Below, one piece after another: positions 42,841 through 51,239 of a stretch of 64,000 nt of DNA (positions within the stretch are counted from its first letter, which is position 1; the number at the start of each line of letters is the position of its first letter). Where the stretch lies: the NCBI GenBank assembly GCA_964526475.1, contig CAZGKF010000001.1:76784-140783 (forward strand), read 5' to 3'. Source of the stretch: CAYVTV01 sp964526475 (lineage in GTDB: Bacteria; Bacteroidota; Bacteroidia; Bacteroidales; GCA-2748055). The translations under genes and the position numbers were made by a program. A model generated the notes under the pieces. It did no database searches. It saw nothing but the letters and a program-made list of their open reading frames with translations, and was not told the DNA's origin.

Positions 42841-42955
42841 ATATGAAAAAACTCATCTGTCAATGTTTTTATAACTATAAATAAGAAGCTTAACGCGACA
42901 TTTTAATAGCTATAATTAAAGATATTTTTATACACTTGAAAATCGTAGGTTAATA

Positions 42956-43807
42956 ATGGATAAGGAACTTAAAGCCATGATTAAACTTTTGGAAGATACT
43001 GATGAAGAGGTATCGAAGGCTGTTACTTTAAGGCTTCAGGAAAAAGGTCCGGATATCATACCGGGACTTGAAAAAGTCTGGGAAAGTTCTGTCAATCAAG
43101 AGTTCCAGAATAGAATTGAAAATATTATTCAAGTCATTCAGTTTAGCCATCTGAAAAAAAATCTGAAAGTGTGGAAAGAAGAAGGAGGAAATGATCTTTT
43201 ATTTGGAACCTATCTTGTTGCCAGATATCAATATCCCGATTTGTATTATTCAGAAATAGAAGCCAGAATAGAACAATTGCGAAAGGATGTCTGGCTTGAG
43301 ATCCACGAAGGGCTCACAGCACTTGAGAAGATCAGAGTTATGAATCATGTGTTTTTTGCTTTACATAAGTTTTCCGGAAATACTTCCAACTTTTACTCAC
43401 CAAGGAACTCTTTTATTAATCAGGTACTCGAAACAAAAAAAGGGAATCCTATCAGTCTCGCAATACTTTATTCCATTGTTGCTCAAAAACTTGATCTGCC
43501 GGTTTATGGTGTGAATCTTCCTTTAAATTATGTGCTGGCTTATAAAAGTGAATATTATAAAGATGACCCGCTTGGGATTCTCTTCTATATTAATCCTTAT
43601 AACAGGGGCGCTGTGTTAAGCAGGAAAGAGATTGATTTTTTTTTATTCGAACAAAAACTTGAACCACACCCGGAATATTATGCACCTTGCACAAATATCA
43701 CAACATTGGAACGCTTGTTAAGAAATCTTGTTTTTTCATATGAGAAAATGGGGTATCCCGAAAAAACTGAACAAATCAATGAATTATTAAAAATTATAAC
43801 ATCCTGA
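42956..43807 (+). CDS. SirB1-type transglutaminase-like protein
   Basis: A 283-residue cytosolic protein. The N-terminal part (about 1-60) is helical and resembles a HEAT-like stretch (MIKLLEDTDEEVSKAVTLRL). From about 100 it has the transglutaminase-core region of the SirB1 family: FFALHKFSGNTSNFYSPRNSFINQVLETKKGNP, ISLAILYSIVAQKLDLPVYGVNLPLNYVLAY. The Cys of the usual catalytic triad is not evident, as in other SirB1-like proteins, so catalysis is unproven. It converges on the epimerase gene with 11 bp between stops. Confidence 0.8.
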   Translation: MDKELKAMIKLLEDTDEEVSKAVTLRLQEKGPDIIPGLEKVWESSVNQEFQNRIENIIQVIQFSHLKKNLKVWKEEGGNDLLFGTYLVARYQYPDLYYSEIEARIEQLRKDVWLEIHEGLTALEKIRVMNHVFFALHKFSGNTSNFYSPRNSFINQVLETKKGNPISLAILYSIVAQKLDLPVYGVNLPLNYVLAYKSEYYKDDPLGILFYINPYNRGAVLSRKEIDFFLFEQKLEPHPEYYAPCTNITTLERLLRNLVFSYEKMGYPEKTEQINELLKIITS

Positions 43808-43818
43808 CTAAGAATACC

Positions 43819-44874
43819 TCAACTTCCCTTATAATAATCCCTGAACCATATAATGAATTGTTTAATCCCCTCTTCAATTGAGGTAGCGGGATGATAATTA
43901 TAATCATTGATAAGCCCTTCTACATCTGCCCATGTTTTCTCAACATCTCCGGGTTGAAGTGGCAACATTTCTATGTCAGCCCTTTTCCCTGTGTTATTTT
44001 CAATCGCATGAATAAAATCCAATAATTTAACAGGTCTGTTATTCCCAATATTATACAATCTGTAGGGAGCGGAGGATGAAGAAGGATTTGGAGAAAAATG
44101 GTCATAATTGTTATTATATACCGGAGGATTATTAATTATTTTCTCTATACCTTTGATAATATCATCAACATATGTGAAATCTCTTTCCATATTACCAAAA
44201 TTATAGACCTGGATTTTCTCTCCTTTAATAATTGACCGTGTAAATATAAAGAGTGCCATATCAGGTCGTCCCCATGGGCCATAAACAGTAAAGAACCTCA
44301 ATCCGGTTGCAGGAATCCCATACAGATGGCTATAGGTATGAGCCATTAACTCATTTGCTTTTTTTGTTGCGGCATAAAGGCTGGCTGGATGATCAACATT
44401 ATCATTCACAGTGAAAGGCATTGACCTGTTTAGGCCATATACGCTTGATGATGAAGCAAATAATAAATGCTTAACAGGGTATTTTCTGCAGGCTTCCAGA
44501 ATATTCAGAAAACCTTGAACATTACTGCTGATATATGTATCAGGATTAGAGAGACTATAACGTACTCCTGCCTGGGCAGCAAGATTAATTACGACTTCAG
44601 GTTTAAAATATTCAAAGAGATTAAGGAGCCCATCTTTATCTTCCAGTGAAAGCCTTGCAAAACGGTATGATTTATTTTTGGAACTATTTATTAGTTTTCC
44701 ACTATTTCCCTTTCCGGCATCAATACCTGCATAAAGCAGTCTGTCGTATTTAAGAGATACATCGTAATAGGTATTTATGTTATCAATCCCTAATACTTCA
44801 TTCTGAAGTTGAATAAGCTGGTTTGCCATATGGAACCCAATGAAACCTGCTGTTCCGGTAATAAGTATTCTCAT
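43819..44874 (-). CDS. UDP-glucuronate 4-epimerase-type NAD-dependent epimerase
   Basis: A 351-residue extended short-chain dehydrogenase/epimerase. The N-terminal NAD-binding motif TGTAGFIGFHMA, the substrate/cofactor stretch RYSLSNPDTYISSNVQGFLNILEAC, SSSSVYG, the catalytic YAATKKANELMAHTY and the loop FFTVYGPWGRPDMALF all match the UDP-glucuronate/UDP-galacturonate 4-epimerase group. It should provide a nucleotide sugar for surface polysaccharide. It is 6 bp after rny and probably shares its transcript. A UDP-GlcNAc epimerase cannot be excluded from motifs alone. Confidence 0.85.
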   Translation of the reverse strand: MRILITGTAGFIGFHMANQLIQLQNEVLGIDNINTYYDVSLKYDRLLYAGIDAGKGNSGKLINSSKNKSYRFARLSLEDKDGLLNLFEYFKPEVVINLAAQAGVRYSLSNPDTYISSNVQGFLNILEACRKYPVKHLLFASSSSVYGLNRSMPFTVNDNVDHPASLYAATKKANELMAHTYSHLYGIPATGLRFFTVYGPWGRPDMALFIFTRSIIKGEKIQVYNFGNMERDFTYVDDIIKGIEKIINNPPVYNNNYDHFSPNPSSSSAPYRLYNIGNNRPVKLLDFIHAIENNTGKRADIEMLPLQPGDVEKTWADVEGLINDYNYHPATSIEEGIKQFIIWFRDYYKGS

Positions 44875-44880
44875 CCTGTT

Positions 44881-46455
44881 CTATTTTGCGTAGCTAACAG
44901 CTCTCGTTTCACGGATTACAGTTATTTTGACCTGCCCGGGGTAGGTCATTTCATCCTGTATCTTTCTGGCAATATCGTAAGAAAGTGATTCAACCTCTTT
45001 ATCAGAAACTTTTTCAGCTCCAACAATAACCCTTAATTCACGACCAGCCTGAATTGCATAGGTTTTAAGTACACCTGGATATGAGAGTGCAAGTGATTCA
45101 AGTTCTTTAAGGCGTTTAATATAGGCTTCCACAATTTCTCTCCGGGCACCAGGCCTTGCCCCGGATATGGCATCACAAACCTGAACGATAGGAGCAATAA
45201 GGGTTGTCATTTCAACTTCATCATGGTGAGAGCCTATAGCATTGCAAATTTCAGGTTTTTCCTTAAATCTTTCAGCCATTTTCATACCAAGTACTGCATG
45301 AGGCAATTCCGGTTCATCATCAGGCACTTTCCCAATATCATGCAGAAGTCCTGCCCTTTTTGCCAGTTTAGAATTAAGACCAAGCTCCGTAGCCATAATT
45401 GCACAGAGGTTTGCAACCTCCCGTGAATGCTGCAAAAGGTTCTGTCCATAGGATGAACGGTACTTCATCTTACCAATTATTCTTACAAGTTCAGGGTGAA
45501 GCCCGTGAACACCAAGATCAATGGAGGTTCTTTTTCCAATTTCAATGATTTCCTCTTCAACCTGCTTCTTTGTTTTTTCAACAACTTCCTCAATTCTTGC
45601 AGGATGAATCCGACCATCTGAAACAAGCTGATGCAAAGAAAGTCTGGCGATTTCCCTTCTTACCGGATCAAAAGCTGAAAGTACAATAGCTTCAGGAGTA
45701 TCGTCCACAATAATCTCTACGCCTGTTGATGCTTCAAGTGCCCTGATATTACGACCCTCGCGACCTATGATCCTTCCTTTCAACTCATCATTGTCAATAT
45801 TAAAAACAGTTATGGAATTCTCAATGGCAGTTTCAGTAGCTAAACGCTGAATGGATTCAATAATTATCTTTTTAGCATCCCGGTTGGCCGTCATTTTAGC
45901 CTCTTCCATTATTTCATTAATAAGAGACATCGCTTCGTGTTGGGCCTCATCTTTTAAGGATTCAATAAGCTGTGCTTTAGCTTCGGTAACAGGAATACCT
46001 GCAACAGATTCAAGCTTTTCAACTTGTTGTTTATGAATTCTCTCTAACTCATCCCTTTTTTTACTGATAATATCAAGTTGATTATTCAGATTATCCTTTA
46101 AAGTATCAACTTCATTATTTTTTTTCTGGATATCTTCCAGTTTCTGAGATAATATCAACTCTTTCTGTTTTAATTCGCTTTCTCTCTGATTGGCTCTCTG
46201 ACCCCTTTCATTTATTATTTTCTCATGTTCCGATTTAAGCTGAAAAAATTTCTCTTTTGCCTGAAGAATCTTTTCTTTCCTGATCACTTCTGCTTCTGCT
46301 TCTGCATCTCTGATTATATTCTTTCCTTTTCTTTGCCTGTTAAGACCAATTATCAGATATGTTAAAATACCTCCTGCTGCTACACCTGAAATACCTATAA
46401 TCAGATACCACCATGCCGGCAAAACCATTATAAATTCAAATATTGTTTCTTTCAT
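44881..46455 (-). CDS. rny: Ribonuclease Y
   Basis: A membrane-anchored endoribonuclease initiating mRNA decay, 524 residues from ATG 46455 (MKETIFEFIMVLP). One N-terminal membrane helix is followed by a long coiled coil (about 50-200), a KH domain (GRIIGREGRNIRALEASTGVE) and an HD domain (LLQHSREVANLCAI, AGLLHDIGKV) with the metal ligands. A longer reading from 46527 would start inside the 6S RNA and was rejected. It is followed closely by the epimerase gene. Confidence 0.95.
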   Translation of the reverse strand: MKETIFEFIMVLPAWWYLIIGISGVAAGGILTYLIIGLNRQRKGKNIIRDAEAEAEVIRKEKILQAKEKFFQLKSEHEKIINERGQRANQRESELKQKELILSQKLEDIQKKNNEVDTLKDNLNNQLDIISKKRDELERIHKQQVEKLESVAGIPVTEAKAQLIESLKDEAQHEAMSLINEIMEEAKMTANRDAKKIIIESIQRLATETAIENSITVFNIDNDELKGRIIGREGRNIRALEASTGVEIIVDDTPEAIVLSAFDPVRREIARLSLHQLVSDGRIHPARIEEVVEKTKKQVEEEIIEIGKRTSIDLGVHGLHPELVRIIGKMKYRSSYGQNLLQHSREVANLCAIMATELGLNSKLAKRAGLLHDIGKVPDDEPELPHAVLGMKMAERFKEKPEICNAIGSHHDEVEMTTLIAPIVQVCDAISGARPGARREIVEAYIKRLKELESLALSYPGVLKTYAIQAGRELRVIVGAEKVSDKEVESLSYDIARKIQDEMTYPGQVKITVIRETRAVSYAK

Positions 46456-46477
46456 GACTTTAATTATAAGCTTACAT

Positions 46478-46676
46478 AAAAAAACCCGCAAAGTTTCTTC
46501 AAAAATTAAGAAAACCCCAATTAACATGGGTGGAGTCGCCAGAACGTGTTAAGATTCCACTGATTTCCGAAGAAATTCTCCCGAAGGAGATGCGGCCTTC
46601 TTTTGACATACCGAGCATAACTCCAATGTGGTAAGTGTTGAGTTTACCTTAAATGATTGAAGAAACAATGCGGGTA
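46478..46676 (-). ncRNA. ssrS: 6S RNA
   Basis: Located between zapA and rny on their strand, the usual 6S RNA position in many bacteria. The ends pair over 16 positions with two mismatches (CCCGCATTGTTTCTTC near 46674 and GAAGAAACTTTGCGGG ending at 46485), forming the closing stem, followed by U7 as terminator. The interior shows the partly paired long rod with the short hairpin CTCC-TTCG-GGAG and a central bubble region, giving about 190 nt as expected. 6S RNA mimics an open promoter and sequesters RNA polymerase holoenzyme in stationary phase. Confidence 0.85.
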
Positions 46677-46700
46677 ATAAAAATTATTTAAAGAACGTTA

Positions 46701-46991
46701 TTACTCTTTCCTTAGGTAACCTTCAAGTTCATTTACAAGTTCTTTTACATTCTCTTCAAATGGAGCTTTCTCCATCTGTCCTTCACAGTCAATAAGCTTA
46801 ATAACAAACTGTAATGCCGCCATGGCTATAAAATCCTGCGTATCCTTGTCTGTATATCTTTGCTTATATTGTAAAACCTTTTCATTTATTAAACTTGCTG
46901 CTTTTCTTATTTTCTCTTCATCTTCACGATCAACTTTTAAAGGATAATATCTATCTGCCACATTTACCCTGATGGATAATTTATCCTCCAT
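46701..46991 (-). CDS. zapA: Cell division protein ZapA
   Basis: A 96-residue Z-ring-associated protein that bundles FtsZ filaments. The N-terminal globular part (SIRVNVADRYYPLKVDREDEE) and the C-terminal coiled coil (AASLINEKVLQYKQ, AMAALQFVIKLIDCE) match the family. Neighbours support it: a small coiled-coil gene 10 bp upstream and 6S RNA immediately downstream, which is the conserved order zapA-ssrS. Confidence 0.92.
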   Translation of the reverse strand: MEDKLSIRVNVADRYYPLKVDREDEEKIRKAASLINEKVLQYKQRYTDKDTQDFIAMAALQFVIKLIDCEGQMEKAPFEENVKELVNELEGYLRKE

Positions 46992-47001
46992 ACAATTTAT
47001 T

Positions 47002-47295
47002 TTAACGATTCAAAAGAGCAATACATTTATCAATTTCCCGCACAATCCGGTTTACTTTTTGCCTGGCATCACTCCCATCTTCACTTCCAGCCAAAATAAG
47101 TTTTGTCATTTTTATTGTACTATTTATTTTTTCAAGTTCTGAAATACGTTTTTCCTGCACACTCATCCTGCTGACCATTTTATTTCTTTCCTCCAGAAGT
47201 TCATCCTTCTCCTGCTTCTCATTTTCATAAAGCGCAATAATTTCTTTAATTCTGGATCTTAGCGTTCCGAGTATTTCTATCTGGTCAGCCTTCAT
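47002..47295 (-). CDS. Coiled-coil protein upstream of zapA
   Basis: About 97 residues from ATG 47295 (MKADQIEILGTLRSR); a GTG two codons earlier is also possible. The body is a coiled coil with heptad periodicity (EKQEKDELLEERNKMVSRMSVQ). The final segment ARQKVNRIVREIDKCIALLNR is helical. It lies 10 bp before zapA, an arrangement recurring in Bacteroidota. By analogy to the ZapA-ZapB pair it may be a division accessory, but this is inference. A -7-like TATATTTG lies at 47315-47322 on this strand. Confidence 0.7.
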   Translation of the reverse strand: MKADQIEILGTLRSRIKEIIALYENEKQEKDELLEERNKMVSRMSVQEKRISELEKINSTIKMTKLILAGSEDGSDARQKVNRIVREIDKCIALLNR

Positions 47296-47314
47296 TTGCA
47301 CTAGTTAATTAATA

Positions 47315-47322
47315 CAAATATA
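47315..47322 (-). promoter_or_regulatory. Possible -7 box of the coiled-coil/zapA operon
   Basis: The minus strand reads TATATTTG (TAnnTTTG) 20 bp before the start at 47295. No TTG lies 19-21 bp upstream. Confidence 0.45.
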
Positions 47323-47531
47323 ATATTGCTTTTACAAATAAAAAAATCCCTGACTGTTTTTCAACCGTAAATTTTCCATTTTTAAAGAATAAAGACCTTT
47401 TTAATTGAACTATCAAAGAATTATTCCGGAAAAACAATTCGTTTATAAAAAAAAATATTCTTATTTTAAATTTTTAAGAGGAATATTATAGTTTTACAAC
47501 TGTTCCTGGTATTAACACACAGGTTTTCTAT

Positions 47532-49250
47532 ATGAAGATATTGATTTTTGCTTCGCTGCTGCAATGTATGTGTAATTTCATTCTTTGTCAGTCCTCACTT
47601 CAGTTCAATCCTCCTTTGGATATTCCATTGTTTCTTAGCGGTAGTTTTGGCGAATTAAGAAAGGGTAGTTTTCATGCTGGCATTGATTTACGTACCCAGG
47701 GTGTAATCAGAAAAAGGGTTTTTTCCATAGATGACGGATATGTGTCAAGAATAAGAATCCAAACAGGAGGCTACGGTAAAGCCCTGTATATTGATCATCC
47801 CGGAGGATTTACCTCTGTATATGCGCATCTTGACAATTATAATGATATTATTGATAGTTATATAAAAAACATCCAATACGAGAAAAAGTCTCATACTGTT
47901 GAAATATTTCCTGAAAAAACCATGTTCCCTGTAAAAAAGGGCGATTTTATAGCTTTCTCAGGTAATACTGGAAGCTCGGGAGGACCTCATCTGCATTTTG
48001 AAATAAGGGAAACAAAGGGTCAAATACCTTTAAACCCATTATTAATCAGCAACTTTAATATAACTGACAAGACAAGACCTGTATTGCATACACTTGCTGT
48101 ATATCCTCTTGATTCAGTGAGCCAGGTTAATTCAGGAAATGCTCCGGTATACTTTCCATTGGAAAAATCTGATAAGGGTGTATATAAGATCTCCGGAAAT
48201 CAATCAATCAGTATATCTGGAAAAACAGGATTTGGTCTGGAAACCTTTGATTTTCTTGATGGAAGTTCTATCAGATGCGGGGTTTATAGCATCGAAATAA
48301 GAATGAGAGAGAAAACAATTTATCATTTTGTTGCAGATAAATTTCCCTATTCAGAATCACGATATGTTAATGCTCATATTGATTATCCTGCCCAACAAAA
48401 AATGAATAAAAGAATTAATCTTTTATTCAGAAAACCTAATAACCGACTCTCTCTTTACAAAACTCTTGTTTATGATGGCATAATTAAATTAAATCCGGCT
48501 GAAAATCAGGAAATGAAAATCATTGTGAGAGATGCAGCAGGAAATGAATCAACCCTTACCTTTATTGCAACAGGTGTTGAGCACAATCCGGTTTCGAAAG
48601 CTAAAATTCCGGGGTATGCAGCTGTCTTCCGATGGACTGAAAGTAACAGTTATAAAGATACAAATTCCAGAATATTTATACCACAAGGTGCTCTTTATGA
48701 AGATATTCTGTTTAAATATTCCGTTTCGGATACAAAGCATAATTTCTATCCGTTCTACCATTTTATACACGACAGCATTACTCCAATTCACCGTCAGGCA
48801 ACTCTCAGTTTAAAGGCTGATGCTATTCCTGAAAAATACCGGAACAAAACAGTGATCACTAAAATTAATAATAACGGTAAGAACATTAGTCATGGAGGAA
48901 CATGGGAGAATGACTGGATCAGGGCAAATATAAGCGAATTTGGTGTTTATAGTCTTGATATCGATACTATTCCTCCAATTATTAAACCTGTAAATATTTT
49001 TTATGGAAAAAATATGAAAGATGTGCCCTCCATACGTTTTACAGTTGAGGATAATCTCAGTGATATTAACTCATATTACGGATACATTGATAATAAGTGG
49101 GTGTTATTTGAATACGACCCGAAAAATAAGTTACTTTTTTATACATTTGATAAACAAAGACTTCAAAAAGATAAAGACCATGAACTTGAACTTTATGTTA
49201 CAGATGGGACAGGGAATATGTCATCATTTCACACAGTTTTTACATGGTAA
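47532..49250 (+). CDS. M23-family peptidoglycan metallopeptidase
   Basis: A 572-residue secreted LytM-like endopeptidase. A signal peptide ends near residue 20 (LCQSSLQ). The M23 domain occupies about 30-175: zinc ligands His48 and Asp52 in GSFHAGIDLRTQG, the GGYGKALYIDHPGGFTSVYAHLD core and SGGPHLHFEIRETKG with the HxH. The remaining 400 residues are beta-rich, with Ig-like character (IDTIPPIIKPVNIFYG), and probably periplasmic. Its 3' end overlaps the anmK start by 7 bp, and cell-wall recycling is a natural link. Confidence 0.9.
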   Translation: MKILIFASLLQCMCNFILCQSSLQFNPPLDIPLFLSGSFGELRKGSFHAGIDLRTQGVIRKRVFSIDDGYVSRIRIQTGGYGKALYIDHPGGFTSVYAHLDNYNDIIDSYIKNIQYEKKSHTVEIFPEKTMFPVKKGDFIAFSGNTGSSGGPHLHFEIRETKGQIPLNPLLISNFNITDKTRPVLHTLAVYPLDSVSQVNSGNAPVYFPLEKSDKGVYKISGNQSISISGKTGFGLETFDFLDGSSIRCGVYSIEIRMREKTIYHFVADKFPYSESRYVNAHIDYPAQQKMNKRINLLFRKPNNRLSLYKTLVYDGIIKLNPAENQEMKIIVRDAAGNESTLTFIATGVEHNPVSKAKIPGYAAVFRWTESNSYKDTNSRIFIPQGALYEDILFKYSVSDTKHNFYPFYHFIHDSITPIHRQATLSLKADAIPEKYRNKTVITKINNNGKNISHGGTWENDWIRANISEFGVYSLDIDTIPPIIKPVNIFYGKNMKDVPSIRFTVEDNLSDINSYYGYIDNKWVLFEYDPKNKLLFYTFDKQRLQKDKDHELELYVTDGTGNMSSFHTVFTW

Positions 49251-50323
49251 AGAGGGGAAATAGTTATATTGTGCTTGGACTTATGTCAGGGACATCACTC
49301 GACGGACTTGACCTGGCTCTTTGTCGTTTTATGCTGAATGACACAAAATGGGACTTTGAAGTTCTGAAAGCCGCAACTGTAAATTATTCCGGCAGTATGG
49401 GAAATTCTCTCTTATATGCAGAGAGATTGAATGCTGAAGAGCTTATAGAACTTGATCATAGATACGGTAAATGGACAGCAGAACAATGTAATACATTTCT
49501 TGAGAATATAAATACTCCTCCACTTTTAATTGCATCGCACGGACACACAATATTCCACCAGCCTGAAAAGGGTTTCTCCTTACAGATAGGTAATGGAAAT
49601 GATATTTCTGCTGCTACAGGATTACCCGTTGTTTATGATTTCAGGAGTATGGATATAGCTTTGGGAGGCCAGGGAGCCCCCCTTGTTCCTTTTGGGGATG
49701 ATCATTTATTTAGCGAGTATAAATACTGTCTTAATCTTGGAGGCTTTTCCAACATCTCTTACCGGTATTTGGATAAAAGAATAGCTTTCGATATATGTCC
49801 CGTAAACACAATATTAAATCATATTGCTGGCAGGATGGGATATCCTTTCGACAAAGACGGGGAATTAGGGAAACAGGGAATCATCAACCATAGACTCCTC
49901 AAAAAACTAAACAATATAGAATATTATAAAAACACTCATCCCCGTTCACTAAGTAAAGAATGGCTCGACAGGGAATTCTTTAATCAACTGGAGACAAGTG
50001 AAAATAACGAGAATATTCTCAGAACATTATATGAACATATCAGCAGCCAGATAACAAAAGTATTAAATAAGCTTGAAAAAGGAGAAGTCCTGATTTCAGG
50101 AGGGGGAGTAAAAAATCAATTCCTCCTGTCACTGATCCGTAAAAAGTGCATGCAATCTGTTATTATCCCCGATGAAATAATTATTGATTATAAGGAAGCT
50201 ATTATTTTTGCCTTTCTCGGATTGATGAAATACAGGAATGAAATTAACTGTTATTGCTCTGCTACAGGAGCTATCAAAGATAGTTCTACGGGAATTTTTG
50301 CAGTTAATAATAAAACTGAATAA
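49244..50323 (+). CDS. anmK: Anhydro-N-acetylmuramic acid kinase AnmK
   Basis: A 359-residue kinase that opens the 1,6-anhydro ring and phosphorylates MurNAc in peptidoglycan recycling. The ATP/sugar-binding signature LGLMSGTSLDGLDLALCRF is at residues about 11-30, followed by SHGHTIFHQP, DFRSMDIALGGQGAPLVPFGD, NLGGFSNISY and SGGGVKNQFLL. Start and length are normal. Translationally coupled to the M23 peptidase gene, an economical pairing of wall hydrolysis and recycling. Confidence 0.95.
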   Translation: MVKRGNSYIVLGLMSGTSLDGLDLALCRFMLNDTKWDFEVLKAATVNYSGSMGNSLLYAERLNAEELIELDHRYGKWTAEQCNTFLENINTPPLLIASHGHTIFHQPEKGFSLQIGNGNDISAATGLPVVYDFRSMDIALGGQGAPLVPFGDDHLFSEYKYCLNLGGFSNISYRYLDKRIAFDICPVNTILNHIAGRMGYPFDKDGELGKQGIINHRLLKKLNNIEYYKNTHPRSLSKEWLDREFFNQLETSENNENILRTLYEHISSQITKVLNKLEKGEVLISGGGVKNQFLLSLIRKKCMQSVIIPDEIIIDYKEAIIFAFLGLMKYRNEINCYCSATGAIKDSSTGIFAVNNKTE

Positions 50324-50429
50324 TAAGATGAAAATCAGTAGTAACCAGATAAAATCCATGGAAATATATGGTTCACCGTAGAAAGTCTCAATACTCTAGT
50401 CCATCAGTACTATAAAAAAATAATGTATA

Positions 50430-50459
50430 TAAAAAAAGATGCGCTTCACAGCGCATCTT
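50430..50459 (-). terminator. Intrinsic terminator hairpin downstream of anmK, minus-strand orientation
   Basis: A perfect 9-bp stem (50436-50444 with 50451-50459) and a 6-nt loop, followed on the minus strand by U-rich sequence. On the plus strand the tail is CTTTCTC, so it is a poor terminator for anmK. No minus-strand gene ends here. Confidence 0.65.
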
Positions 50460-50515
50460 CTTTCTCAAACTACTAACTAAAACTACTAACTAACTACTAA
50501 CTACTAACTATTTAT
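50430..50515 (-). ncRNA. Candidate small RNA: GTTAGT-repeat tract plus terminator hairpin (copy 2)
   Basis: On the minus strand a tract of at least eight AGTTAGT units (about 50465-50513) is followed by a GC-rich hairpin and U-tract, matching the arrangement at 7416-7510, about 43 kb away. The stems differ in sequence while the repeat tract and layout are kept, as expected of a structured RNA family rather than a copied element. No promoter of the TAnnTTTG type was found just upstream on this strand. Confidence 0.4.
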
Positions 50516-50879
50516 TAATTATCAAATACCGTGCCTCTTTTATTTTGAATTATTTTTTTTACTAGTACAAAGTAACAAATTATTTCTATTCAAAACATGT
50601 AAATAATGTTATTAAATTGTTAAAAATCGTTAATAATCAACTTCGCGGTTTTACTGAAATCCTTCATTTAATCAATGATAATGAATAATTTAATTTTATA
50701 AAAAATATATTAATATCTATAATTTCAGCCTGTTAACCATTAATAAACTCTCCGGATTATTCCCAACAAGAAACAGCTTCAAAGATCGTTATATATATAG
50801 AGATCACTACCATGATTTTATACTCAGTTTATTTAAAAAAATCACTGTTGTACAGTAAAAATTAAACCATTAATAAATT

Positions 50880-51110
50880 CAATATTTGACTTCGTCGAGC
50901 CCCTCGGGGTTCGCTGCTCTGTATCTATAATGGAAACATGTAATTAATTAACTACAAAAGCCTGCCTGCCGGTCAGGCTTATCTGCGGTTTAGCTGATCT
51001 CACCGAAACCTCTGCATCTTTTTCTAAGCGACAGCGCCACCCAAATATTTGTAGAAATAATAACAAGTACCAAAAATAAGCCCTGTGGGGCGAAATATTT
51101 GTAAATACCA
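50880..51110. repeat. REP-like GC-rich intergenic repeats
   Basis: Within the gene-free stretch 50324-51207 there are short palindromes of higher G+C: GAGCCCCTCGGGGTTC near 50898, GCCTGCCTGCCGGTCAGGC near 50960 and GCCCTGTGGGGC near 51079. AAATATTTGTA occurs twice, 50 bp apart (51043 and 51093), flanking the last palindrome. These look like members of dispersed Bacteroidota repeat families. The remainder (50520-50870) shows no gene, only AT-rich sequence with the imperfect direct repeat AACCATTAATAAA near 50735 and 50865. Confidence 0.45.
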
Positions 51111-51185
51111 AAAAAATCAACGTATTTAAACAAATATAAAAATTTTTACCGGACACTAATGAAAAAAAAATATAAAATAGTTAGT

Positions 51186-51215
51186 TTGATTAGTAACCAT
51201 ATATAATTATTTTTG
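51186..51215 (+). promoter_or_regulatory. Promoter of the C69 dipeptidase gene
   Basis: TTG at 51186-51188, 19 bp, TATTTTTG at 51208-51215, an excellent match. The transcription start near 51222 is downstream of a possible TTG start at 51213, which is therefore excluded. Confidence 0.75.
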
Positions 51216-51239
51216 AGAAATATCATTAATGCTAATTCT

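Noticed and set aside
46456..46527. A longer N-terminus for RNase Y beginning at 46527.
   Set aside because: It would begin within the 6S RNA; the ATG at 46455 fits the family.
50944..51156. A 70-codon minus-strand open frame in the gene-free gap.
   Set aside because: It runs through REP-like palindromes, with no recognisable motif or promoter.
51213..51239. A TTG start for the C69 dipeptidase.
   Set aside because: The TTG is inside the promoter -7 box TATTTTTG; the ATG at 51240 gives a proper signal peptide.
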